64,000 nucleotides of DNA from Onychostoma macrolepis. Taxonomy: Eukaryota > Chordata > Actinopteri > Cypriniformes > Cyprinidae. Each line of letters opens with the position of its first letter. Position 1 is the first letter of the stretch. The position numbers and the translations under genes are program-made. The notes under the pieces were generated by a model. The model ran no database searches, was not told where the DNA came from, and saw only the letters and a list, made by a program, of their open reading frames with translations. Positions 32,722 to 43,014 of this stretch are shown here, piece after piece. The stretch lies in assembly GCF_012432095.1 (NCBI RefSeq), contig NC_081179.1, forward strand, positions 25,179,575 through 25,243,574, given 5' to 3'.

Positions 32722-34108
32722 TTAAAGGGGTGGTTTACTGCGATTTCACTTTTTTCATTTTAAATAGTGTGTAATGTTGCTGTTGGTGCATGAACAGTAT
32801 CTGCAAAGTTGCTGCGCTGAAAGTTCAACGTAAGCGGAGATCTTTTAAAAATCAGGAAGTTTAATGCCTACAAAAACGACTCATACGGGACTACAACGAG
32901 ATACTTCCCGGGTTGCATACGTAATAAACCCATCAAACCCCTCCCTCCGGAACATGCCAAAAAGGGGGCAAGGCCATGTTCTGCGGCTGTGTTGAAGAGG
33001 AAGAGTTATAGTGGAGAGTTGTAGCCATGCCGTCGAAACGGTGTTATTTTCACCCAGCTGTCAGGTCTTCTGTGTTCGGGCTTCCTACGGACGCTGTAGT
33101 TCGTCAACAATGGTTAAAATTTATGTTTGATTATGTTCCTGACAATTACAATCCTAATTTAGCTCTCTGTGCTGCGCATTTTACGGAAGACAGCTTCCAG
33201 AATCTACACGAGTTCAATGCCGGATTCACACAGAAACTATTACTAAAACATGGAGCAGTTACAACTTTAAAACCAGAGGCAGCAGTTGTTGGGCCACAAC
33301 CTGTAAGTAAGATTTCATAATTTTAAATGTATTTGCATGTATAATTTCAGACGTAATGTTTTAGTTTTATCAAGGACGTAAACAAATGCCAACGCTGGCT
33401 TTAGTAGCCAGTTAGTTAAATGCTATTTCGTGTGTCTATGACAAACGCGTACAAACATTTTGGACCCGAATTTGTAATTATGTACTAATTTTGTAAATGT
33501 ATTTTCCATGTATACTTTATGACGTAATTTTTCGATTTGATCAAGACCGTAAACACAAGCCAACGCTGTTTGGTTTTAGTGGCCAGTTAGTTCGATGCTA
33601 TTTTGTGTGTATAAGACAAACGTGTACGAACTTCAAAAATTGTATGTAATCACAACAGCAAACTTCATTCAGAAACGTTTGTAAGAGCCGTGCTTGCAGA
33701 CGTTCTGCTTGACTCTCTTCATTACCGCTTTCTGGGTCTGATTCTGGCTCAAACTGATACGGCAATATTGACACCATTATTTACATTTGACCGCAGCACA
33801 TGCAGCTGTCGCCCGTGAAGGTGATGGGCGTGAAGTTTCCGGACAATGTGCAGTACGCAGTTTAGCCAATCACAACACACCGATCACTACTAACCAATCT
33901 GAGCCCATCGCCTGTTTCTGAGGGAGTGGTTTCAGAGAATCAGGAAGTCAACCGGTCGTTCAAATGACAGAGGAGAAAGCGGCTTACAATAAAGGTGAAA
34001 TTGATGAAAAATAAGGTGTTTTTTAACAAACGAAACACAAAGACATGTTATATTGCACCCAATATACTCAATCAAGCAAAGAAAAAAAGCAGTAAACCAC
34101 CCCTTTAA
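32722..34108 (+). mobile_element. Kolobok-like DNA transposon with THAP exon
   Basis: Perfect 20-bp inverted ends including target: TTAAAGGGGTGGTTTACTGC at 32722-32741 and its inverse at 34089-34108. TTAA at both ends is the target duplication. TTAA targets together with a THAP domain fit the Kolobok superfamily. Only the first exon remains, so it is a deletion derivative. A diverged direct repeat of about 165 bp lies at roughly 33330-33640. Confidence 0.85.
33027..33302 (+). CDS. THAP-like zinc-finger exon of the transposon
   Basis: Open from ATG (MPSKRCYFHPAVRS) to a donor (CCTGTAAGTAAG) near 33302. It contains a THAP-type pattern: an N-terminal Cys, a GLP turn, a Trp in RQQWLKFMF, CxxH in LCAAHF and an AGF block near the end. 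THAP fingers bind DNA at transposon ends. The usual second Cys of the first pair appears as His (CYFH) here, so zinc binding may be altered. No downstream catalytic exon is present in the element. Confidence 0.7.
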
Positions 34109-36062
34109 AACATGTTTTGAGTTCTATCATTGACGAAACACAGTCAGGATTCATGCAGAAAAGACATATTTCTAATAACATACGGCTAGTATTAGATATG
34201 ATGGATTACTCAGATTATATTAATAGTGATGGTTTTATTCTCTTTTTAGATTATTACAAAGCTTTTGATACACTGGAACACGCATTTTTATTTCAGGCTC
34301 TTGAAAAAATTGGCTTTGGCGACTCGTTCTGTAGCATGATTAAAATGCTATATATAAACGGAAACAGCTCAATTAAACTGAGTAATGGTACGTCACCTAG
34401 ATTTTCTTTAAATCGAGGAGTTAGACAAGGATGTCCGGTTTCCCCATATTTATTTTTAATTGCAACACAGTTCCTTAGCATGCATATTTATAGTAGCCAT
34501 TTAAAGGGTATCACAATTGGAAACAATAAAATTATAATAAGCCAATTAGCAGACGACACAGCTTTATTTTTGTATGATTCTTCACAAATTCCTGTAGCAT
34601 TGAGTATTCTCCGACCTTTCTCTGAGGCGTCAGGATTACATTTAAATATTAATAAATGTGAACTGCTGTCAATTAAGAATTGCTCTGTTGCCTCAATTGA
34701 GGGTATTGCTGTCAAAAATAGTCTAACATACCTTGGGATACAAATAACTAAAGATGAGCAAAGGTGCTCAGCCAATTTTAAACCTATTATCGCAAAAACA
34801 CAAAGAAGATGCAATTGCTGGTTACAAAGAGATTTGTCTCTAAAAGGCAGAACTCTGCTTACCAAGGCAGAAGGTCTGTCTCGTTTGGCGTACGCAGCTC
34901 AATCTCTCTTTGTGGATAAGCCCACATGTAAAATAATTAATGATGTCTTAATAAAATTTTTATGGAAAAACAAAACTCATTATATAAGAAAATCAGTCAT
35001 ATTAAACTCCTATAATAATGGTGGGTTGAATTTCATTGATTTCGATTCCCTTAACAATACATTTAAAATTACCTGGCTGAAGCAATACCTATCTAAGCCA
35101 ACTTCTATTTGGAACGCTTTTCCTCAACTTATTTTTTCACAGTTTGGCGGTCTTCCTTTTCTTTTAATGTGTAATTATGATACATGTATATCGAAACTCC
35201 CAATCAAACTTTCCAACTTTCATCGACAGGTTCTTCTAGCATGGGCTTTAATGTATAAACATAATTTTTCACCACAGAGGTGTTTTATTTGGAACAATAA
35301 GAACATTTTATTTAAGAACAAATCTCTGTATTATGATAATTGGTTTAGTAATGGTTTGGTTTTGGTGCAGCAGTTGTTTAACAATCAAGGTCTTTTGCTC
35401 AGGTATTCAGAATTTCTGTCGAAATATCAAATACCTGTAACTCCAAAAGAATTCGCTGTAGTTATGGGAGCTATTCCTTCTGGTTTTTGTATGCTTCTTA
35501 AAAACTGTAGGTACTCTTCAACATTTACTGCATCTTTTCTTAATCCCTGTGACACTCCTGTTGGTCAAATTTGCTTTTCTGCATCAAGAAACAAGAACTA
35601 TAAAATAAGATCATTATTTCTTGAGAACTTAATTTCTGTTCCACATGTAACTTTTTTTTTGGAATAATTTATTTGATAATCTCAATTGGAAAAAAGTTTG
35701 GCCACTACAGCAAAAATTCTTTCTGACAAATAAGGTGAAAGAAGTGTCTTTTAAACTGATCCACAGGTTTTATCCTGTTAAGAAATTTCTACAAAGGTTT
35801 AGAGCTGATGTAGAGCTATCATGCTCCTTTTGTTTAAATGCTGATGAAACAGTGGGCCACTTATTTTGATCATGGCAATACACTCAGGAGTTTTGGTATG
35901 ATATTGGTGCTTTTGTTAAGTTGAAGCTTTTGCCAGAATTTTCTATACAAATGAGAAATATTATATTTGGGTATTTTGACTCAGACCCTACAAAAGAAAA
36001 TATTTGTTTTATTATGAATTTACTTCTTTTCTTAAGCAAATTTTATATTCATAAATGCAAAT
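34109..36062 (+). pseudogene. LINE ORF2 reverse transcriptase, C-terminal part
   Basis: A 516-codon frame to 35667 with L1-clade RT blocks: QSGFMQKRHISNNIRLVLD, FLDYYKAFDTLEH, GVRQGCPVSPYLF and the catalytic LADDTALFL, then the thumb region SLTYLGIQI. The TTAA junction at 34108 is compatible with the reading frame of the 15 LINE bases before the insertion. The frame shifts at the T9 run near 35650 and stops near 35868. The N-terminal endonuclease is missing. Not functional. Confidence 0.88.
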
Positions 36063-36162
36063 NNNNNNNNNNNNNNNNNNNNNNNNNNNNNNNNNNNNNN
36101 NNNNNNNNNNNNNNNNNNNNNNNNNNNNNNNNNNNNNNNNNNNNNNNNNNNNNNNNNNNNNN
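36063..36162. other. Assembly gap (100 N)
   Basis: Exactly 100 N, conventionally a gap of unknown size. The LINE 3' end and possibly further unit-3 sequence are missing here. Confidence 0.99.
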
Positions 36163-36426
36163 GTATAACTAAGCATATATTTAATACAAAAGTACTTCTA
36201 GTATACTTTTTAGAAATATATTAAAATGCAATTCAGTATATTTTTAATGCACTTCAAATAAGCATGTTGGGAATATAAATGTATTATAAACATACTACTT
36301 GAATTTCAAGTATATTTTTAATACATTTAATACTACGTCTTTTCACCTGGGACACAACCACACACAACACTGAACAAACACTAATAACACAACATCATTA
36401 CAATCAACATGAATCTTGTCGGTCCT
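36163..36426. repeat. AT-rich interspersed repeat end
   Basis: Ends with CTTTTCACCTGGG at about 36337-36351, the inverse of the start at 12310. No gene is seen. Confidence 0.45.
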
Positions 36427-37577
36427 ATAGCAGTGTTAATTTTGACAGTGAATTTTGATTTAGTTTTAGTCATAGTCTTTTGACTAAAATGCCATTTAGT
36501 TTTAGTCATATTTTAGTCATCTGAATTGTTTTTAGTTTTAGTCTAGTTTTAGTCAACTAAATATCATACGATTTTAGTCGACTAAATCTACAGTAAATTT
36601 AGTCAGCTAAATTCTAATGGGTTTAGTTACAGTGCATTTATTAAGTATTTCTCTAAAATTTCCAAACTCGGTTTTATCATGATAGACTGTGATTAAACTG
36701 CGGTGACACTCAACATGCCTTTGTTAAAATTAAATAAAACCACTTCTCATAAAGAACAAGAACATGGTTTTCTTTTTAATGAAATACCAATGGTTATATA
36801 GGCTAATTATGCATTCTTTATAACAACTTGATTACCATATTCTTCATTCTTTCAAGCAGACATATTTATTTCTATAAATAAATTTAGATTAATCTTTAGG
36901 GCTACTAAAGTGATTCAGTCAAGAGCAATGAGTGATTATCTGTCTTTCTTTTGTTGCTTGATTAACATCAATGACTAGGACAATAGTGACTAAATTAGGC
37001 TGCTGTCCCTTTAAAACCGAATGCACAGATGCAATGTACTAATACGCGTTCTCCTACTGTTTACATTCACTTAAGAACGTAACTCAACTGTGTTTACGTG
37101 AATACTCGTCAAAACGGACATTTCGACATCATTTTGTGTGTATTTCTCCATTCGTGCGACGTGAAAGAGTATTTACGCACTGTGAGACGCGCTTTCTGTG
37201 TGTTTATGCTTCAGAGTCCGAATTGAGTTCTCTCTTGCGTCGTCAGATTTATCCATATGTCTGCTCTTCTCTTACTCCCACATATTTGCATTTTTTAATG
37301 TTTTATGCGCAGTGCAGCAAGTGTATTTTAGCTTATCTCCCGCCGGTTCATATCGCATCTAACCTCCTATGCAGCAGATTCGTTTTGAATGAATTCTCTT
37401 CCCAAATCTTCCCTCCCTAACATTTTCGTCTCGTTTTTATTCGTTGACATAAATGCCAATAGATTTACGTCATAATTTTTTTTCATTCAAAAAAAGTTTT
37501 CGTTTGCTATGGTCTCTTTGTTGTCAGTGAAAAAAAATGTTGTTGAAGAAAATTATTTCTCAACGAAATTAACACTA
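36427..37577. mobile_element. Non-autonomous DNA element with TTTAGT repeats
   Basis: The left end CAGTGTTAATTTTGACAG and right end GAAATTAACACT are inverse. The left subterminal region repeats TTTTAGTCAT / TTTAGTC many times. Internal frames, for example 37136-37420, show no domain. No target duplication was identified. Confidence 0.6.
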
Positions 37578-37713
37578 TTGTAGGAGTCAGTGCTTTAAAG
37601 GGGTCATCGGATGCAAAATTCACTTTTCAAGTTGTTTGAACATAAATGTGTATTGGAAGTGTGTGTACACATCCATCCTATAATCAGAGGTGGAAAGTAA
37701 CAAATTACATTTA

Positions 37714-39326
37714 CAGTATTGTTCAAAATAATAGCAGTACAATGTGACTAACCAGAATAATCAAGGTTTTTAGTATATTTTTTATTGCTACGTGGCAAAC
37801 AAGTTACCAGTAGGTGCAGTAGATTCTCAGAAAACAAACAAGGCCCAGCATTCATGATATGCACGCTCTTAAGGCTGTGCAATTGGGCAATTAGTTGAAA
37901 GGGGTGTGTTCAAAAAAATAGCAGTGTCTGCCTTTGACTGTACAAACTCAAAACTATTTTGTACAAACGTTTTTGTTTCTAGGATTTAGCAATCCTGTGA
38001 ATCACTAAACTAATATTTAGTTGTATGACCACAGTTTTTAAAACTGCTTCACATCTGTGTGGCATGGAGTCAACCAACTTGTGGCACCTCTCAGCTGTTA
38101 TTCCACTCCATGATTCTTTAACAACATTCCACAATTCATTCACATTTCTTGGTTTTGCTTCTTGCATTTTTGATATCACCCCACAAGTTCTCGATTGGAT
38201 TAAGGTCCGGAGATTGGGCTGGCCACTCCATAACACTAATTTTGTTGGTTTGGAACCAAGACTTTGCTCGTTTACTAGTGTGTTTGGGGTCATTGTCTTG
38301 TTGAAACAACCATTTCAAGGGCATGTCCTCTTCAGCATAGGGCAACATGACCTCTTCAAGTATTTTAACATATGCAAACTGATCCATGATCCCTGGTATG
38401 CGATAAATAAGCCCAACACCATAGTAGGAGAAACATGCCCATATCATGATGCTTGCACCACCATGCTTCATTGTCTTCACTGTGTACTGTGGCTTGAATT
38501 CAGAGTTTGGGGGTCGTCTCACAAACTGCCTGTGGCCCTTGGACCCAAAAAGAACAATTTTACTCTCATCAGTCCACAAAATGTTCCTCCATTTCTCTTT
38601 AGGCCAGTTGATGTGTTCTTTGGCAAATTGTAACCTCTTCTGCACATGCCTTTTTTTAACAGAGGGACTTTTGCGGGGATTCTTGAAAATAGATTAGCTT
38701 CACACAGACGTCTTCTAACTGTCACAGTACTTACAGGTAACTCCAGACTGTCTTTGATCATCCTGGAGGTGATCATTGGCTGAGCCTTTGCCATTCTGGT
38801 TATTCTTTGATCCATTTTGATGGTTGTCTTCCGTTTTCTTCCACGTTTCTCTGGTTTTGCTCTCCATTTTAAGGCATTGGAGATCATTTTAGCTGAACAG
38901 CCTATAAGTTTTTGCACCTCTTTATAGGTTTTCCCCTCTCCAATCAACTTTTTAATCAAAGTACGCTGTTCTTCTGAACAATGTCTTGAACAACCCATTT
39001 TCCTCAGGCTTTCAAATGCATGTTTAGCAAGTGCTGGCTTCATCCTTAAATAGGGGCCACCTGATTCACACCTGTTTCTTCACAAAATTGATGACCTCAG
39101 TGATTGAATGCCACACTGCTATTTTTTTGAACACACCCCTTTCAACTAATTGCCCAATTGCACAGCCTTAAGAGGGTCCATATCATGTATGCTGGGTCTT
39201 GTTTGTTTTCTGAGAATCTACTGCACCTACTGGTAACTTGTTTGCCACGTAGCAATAAAAAACATACTAAAAACCTTGATTATTCTAGTTAGTCACATTG
39301 TACTGCTATTATTTTGAACAATACTG
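37714..39326 (-). mobile_element. Tc1/mariner-type transposon, second family
   Basis: Inverted ends CAGTATTGTTCAAAATAATA, with TA on both sides (37712-37713 and 39327-39328). It is 1,613 bp, the usual Tc1 size. It is a different family from the element at 5753. Confidence 0.95.
37979..39043 (-). pseudogene. Tc1 transposase, frameshifted
   Basis: The minus-strand frame begins at 39043 (MKPALAKHAFESLRKMGC). The paired helix-turn-helix DNA-binding region (SEEQRTLIKKLIGEGKTYKE) and an arginine-rich GRKRK hook follow. It shifts frame near 38640 into a segment with the catalytic Asp residues (WTDESKIVLFG, QQDNDPKHTSK) and Glu (SPDLNPIENLWGD), and again near the end. The full set of catalytic residues is present but the frame is broken about twice. 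Confidence 0.9.
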
Positions 39327-40200
39327 TACTTGCGTTACTGTAATTGAGTAGCTTTTTTTGTGTACTTCTACTTTTTAAAGTAATTTTTAAAATCTGTAAT
39401 TTTACTTTTACTTAAGTATATTTTGTTTGCACTTCGCTACATTTTAAAACACATTAATTACTGAGTAAAAAAAATAAAAAAAGTAAAAAAATTGCTCCCT
39501 GGAAACTACTGCAGAAAATAATGGGCAGGAGAACAAACTGGCGCTAAAAAATCACAAGAAAGATTCAGACGGACATGACAGGCATTATGGTGCAAACCCA
39601 GTTGAAAACCAAACCCCGTTGTATTCGGCTGAAGTTGAACTCAAACCCCTGGCCATATTTATGCTCTATTATGCAGTGTAAGCTGCGTTTGCCTAGGGAG
39701 ATCAAACTAGCAGCTTATAAAATCTCGACATCAAGCATGTAGAGGAAAGGTAAATACTTGCATCGTTGCATTGGTGGTTAAAGTGAAGCTTTGATTTTTT
39801 TCTCCAAAAATCGGCATGATTACATATAGATTTTTTACAATAGTTAAAAAAACAAGAAGTTAATTAAGAGTCTTGCATTTTAGACACCATATTGCCTGTT
39901 TTTGCTCTATTTCGACAACAAAAAATAATTCCAAACACAGCCACCATAGCACAGTTTTGCGTCTCTGAGCAATGACGGTGTTTCATTCCTGAATGAATCA
40001 ACTGTTTAAATGATTCGGCTCAATCGCAATGGCTTACTTATTAACAGTGACTTACTGACTTTCTGTGTTTCCTCTGCATTGCAAAGATTAATTTTGTTGA
40101 TACTGATTTAATTTGCCTGGTAACAGCCCAAATGTCTTATTATTCTAAATAACTGATTCCTTTAATTAAAAACAACTATTTTGAGATTTATAGGCCTGTC

Positions 40201-40396
40201 CCAGGGGAGTCAAACTCAGTTCCTGGAGGGCTGCAGCCCTGCAGAGTTTAGTTCCAACCCTGCTCCAACACACATACCATGTAGTTTTCAAATAAGCCTA
40301 AATGATTAGATTAGCTGGATCAGATGTGTTTAATTAGGGTTATATCTAAACTGTGCAGGGCTGTGGCCCTCCAGGAACTGAGTTTGACACCCTTGG
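40201..40396. mobile_element. MITE nested in the hAT
   Basis: Ends GTCAAACTCAGTTCCTGGAG and the inverse CTCCAGGAACTGAGTTTGAC, about 45 bp each, around a short AT-rich core. This is a common fish hAT-derived MITE type. Confidence 0.8.
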
Positions 40397-40777
40397 CCTA
40401 TTCCATGTAAGTCATTTTTACTCTGAGTAAATTTTAAATGAGCTACTTTTTACTTTTACTTGAGTAGATTTTTAATCTGGTACATATACTTGTACTTGAG
40501 TAAAATTTCATTAATGTAATGGTACTTTTACTTGAGTAGAATATTTTCGTACTCTTTCCACCTCTGCCTATAATGATACAAATCCATTCAGTGTTTTTTT
40601 TTTTTTAAATACCCTTTCTCAAATCAGGCTGTTCTGAGATTCCTGTCAGAATGACGTAGTTCTGTACAGACCGCTCCCACAATAGTTGATTGACAAGGCC
40701 ATCTTACCATAGACCCGCCCTGAGTGAGCTGTCATCCGTCCGCCATTGGAGTTGACACAGTGCAGAGGAAGACAAGA

Positions 40778-40906
40778 ATGTCTCCGATTAAGCGATTGAG
40801 GTGCTTTGTTGTTAGATGTAATAATCAATATAACAGTCGTCATTTACTCCCGAAATCTGAGCCGCTGAAGACGCAGAGGATTAACGTTACTTTTGCTTTG
40901 AAGTGA
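40778..40906 (+). pseudogene. THAP-like fragment
   Basis: Short frame MSPIKRLRCFVVRCNNQYNS, with the CxxxxC spacing of a THAP finger start, then stop at 40904. The continuation in other frames (to about 40998) resembles a decayed THAP exon followed by a GTGAGT donor-like site. It belongs to the Kolobok-like element around it. Confidence 0.5.
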
Positions 40907-41000
40907 ATGCGCCGATCCCCAATTTACCTAAATGCGTCTATGTTCGCGCAAATTATTCGTGATCCAGCTTCATCTACAGAAGAAGTGAGTATAAGGGTTT

Positions 41001-41426
41001 TTATGAATCTTTGCAAATCACCGTTCCTAATAATGTGCTAGTTAGCCAGTTTCGCGGCTGAAGTTTACAGTCTGCTCGTCACCCCACGGAAGAGAGAGAG
41101 GAGTGGGGTCAGCAGAGCTCATTAGCATTTAAAACAACATGGAATAAAAAAGGAGTCACGTGACATGCTCATGAACCTAGTCATACTTGAGTAGAGCTCC
41201 GTACGTCTGGCCTCTTTTTGCTGATTTTTTGCATTTTATTTTTTAAGTTTTATTCATTGATAATACTTTCCCGGATGGCATACAATTGGAAACAGCAGGA
41301 GTTGTCTCCATCGGCTTCTCCGATTAAGAAAAAATCCAAGCCACCGAACTCAAGCGATATGATGGACAAGATGGCGAACACTGTTACACACTTTGAGGAC
41401 ATTCTCAGAACTGAGTTGGCAGCGAA
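41001..41426 (+). other. Unassigned DNA before the truncated LTR
   Basis: It contains an ATG-initiated frame from 41277 (MAYNWKQQELSPSASPIKKK) that runs across the junction into the LTR at 41427, so the longer frame to 41790 is chimeric. The amino-acid composition (Ser/Lys/Pro then MMDKMANTVTHFEDILR) could be the start of a LINE ORF1, but I do not recognise it firmly. Confidence 0.35.
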
Positions 41427-42993
41427 TCGAATAAACAGACGGTACAAAGCACAGGGAATCTGGATATGCTCCATGCCCAGACCCTCCCTAAATTCTCTGA
41501 CTGCTTTTGACCGTAATTCAATGATGGTATCAACAAGGAAAGACAGATATATGTTAACCAGACTTGAACAAACCTACAGCACAGACATCCTGGTGAACTC
41601 AGAGCAAACCCCCTTTTCCAAGTTGCATTCCAAGACGATGCCGTCTCTGGTGCTCGGACAACAAAGACACTCTAGTCACACAGAGACGGAAAAGACTGCT
41701 GCTATTAAAAGCAATATATCCAAGAGACAATACATATACGAATGTGGTATTTTATGTTTCATATATCTGACTGTAGTTATCAGAACTTAGGATATTTTAA
41801 TCTGTGACTTAAACCATTTAGTAGGTAAAATTATAGGTATTCAATATATAACTATCTCATGTTTGGTATTAAATTTTACGTTATGATGAGTCCAGTACAT
41901 TGAAATAGATGAATGTTGACTTTTATCTTCATAAGGTATGATTATAACACTTTGTAGAAATCTGCTAGGATATTGTGGCTTAGGTGACATATTTATGAGC
42001 AGATAATGTATGCACGAAGTTTGAGTCGTGTGGAGCGTGGCTCCTCCCTACAGAGACAATGTGATTGGGTCAGACAGTGACTAGGATGAACTTAATTCTG
42101 TCCGATAAAACAGACACCCCAACTTTGAAAAGAAGCTCAGAACAAAGAACGGGGTGAAACAACTGGTGCAACTGCAAGAAATGTGGCTGAAAGTCTGGGC
42201 GTTGCCCCTCGATCGTGCTGTGAAACATCTGGCTGATCATCAAAAGACTTCGACACCTGGCCACGTCTGACCAAAGAAAACTTGCAAGCGGCTGCGTAAA
42301 GAACTTCAAACTCGCTATTCGCGCTACCAGGAAGCCATCAAATCCAAAGGAGGAATCCCGAGTGACGTCACGCGACAACAACACGTCAGCAGGAAAAGTC
42401 CTGGGTTTCCCTCCAGCAACCCTTCAAGAAGTACAGCCTTCAATTCAACTTCAAACTCACAGCAAGTAAAACAGACAAATCTCTTATTCACTGAAGCTGG
42501 TTGAATTGAATGAATCGTTAAAAGATAACAATAACTGAGTCTTCCGTTTGTGACGTCCCCATAAGGTCGCCCTTAATTCTCAAGAGAAGAGAATAGTTAC
42601 CTTCCTTCAAACTGCTTTTATCTTGCCATAATATGTGTATGTGTGTGTATGTGTTTTGGTTATTTGTAGTGTGCCTTAGAATAGTAAATAAACGCTCGAT
42701 TCATTTTTAATGAATAGTCTGGTGCCTTGATTTTCAAATCGTTAAATTATTTGCCATAGATCGTGTTACTTGTTGCTCAGGCAAATTTCCCAATCAATTC
42801 TGTATTCTTATCAACAATAAGAAGCATTGCTGAATTTATACTATATTAATACTCGCTGGACGAGTTGTTAATAGGGTATAAATTATACAATATTGATTAA
42901 TATCAATTAATCAGATCAAAACCGAATTTCTACGATTTGGTTCTCTGAAGCTAAAATTGATAAATAAAGGATAAAACCTTTCATAACGTTACA
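41427..42993 (+). mobile_element. 5' LTR of large retroelement, first 241 bp missing
   Basis: Matches 55023-56587 (1,565 bp) with few substitutions and short indels, so insertion appears recent. It lacks the first 241 bp present in the 3' LTR, which includes the TG terminus. It ends CATAACGTTACA. AATAAA at 42687-42692 is a candidate LTR polyadenylation signal. Confidence 0.9.
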
Positions 42994-42997
42994 TTAA

Positions 42998-43014
42998 TGG
43001 TGGAGAATGAAAGC
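42998..43014 (+). other. Candidate primer binding site of large retroelement
   Basis: TGGTGGAGAATGAAAGC starts 4 bp after the LTR end. TGG at this position fits complementarity to a tRNA CCA end. The tRNA was not identified. Confidence 0.5.

Larger units (their letters stand above)
32707..36062 (+). mobile_element. 5'-truncated L1-like LINE
   Basis: The LINE starts abruptly in unit-3 flanking DNA at about 32707. It is interrupted after 15 bp by the TTAA-flanked element at 32722-34108, continues to 36062 and is lost in the N gap. 5' truncation is typical of target-primed reverse transcription. It replaces the V region expected in the third unit. Confidence 0.85.
37685..40566. mobile_element. 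hAT-type element with nested Tc1 and MITE
   Basis: Ends CAGAGGTGGAAAGTAAC and the inverse CTCTTTCCACCTCTG. The 8-bp target duplication CCTATAAT is perfect at 37677-37684 and 40567-40574. Its own DNA is a non-coding family with TACTTTTACTTGAGTA repeats at both ends. Nested within are Tc1 (37714-39326) and a MITE (40201-40396). Confidence 0.9.
37597..41000 (+). mobile_element. Second Kolobok-like element, split by hAT
   Basis: The left part 37597-37684 starts TTAAAGGGGTCATCGGATGC, like the 32722 element. After the hAT (37685-40566) it resumes at 40575 and carries a THAP-like start at 40778. The right end was not found. Confidence 0.6.

Noticed and set aside
41218..41790. 190-codon frame as a gene
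   Set aside because: It crosses the junction between unassigned DNA and the truncated LTR, so it is chimeric.
42998..43014. Assigning a specific tRNA primer to the large retroelement
   Set aside because: The sequence does not match a primer site I can name with confidence.
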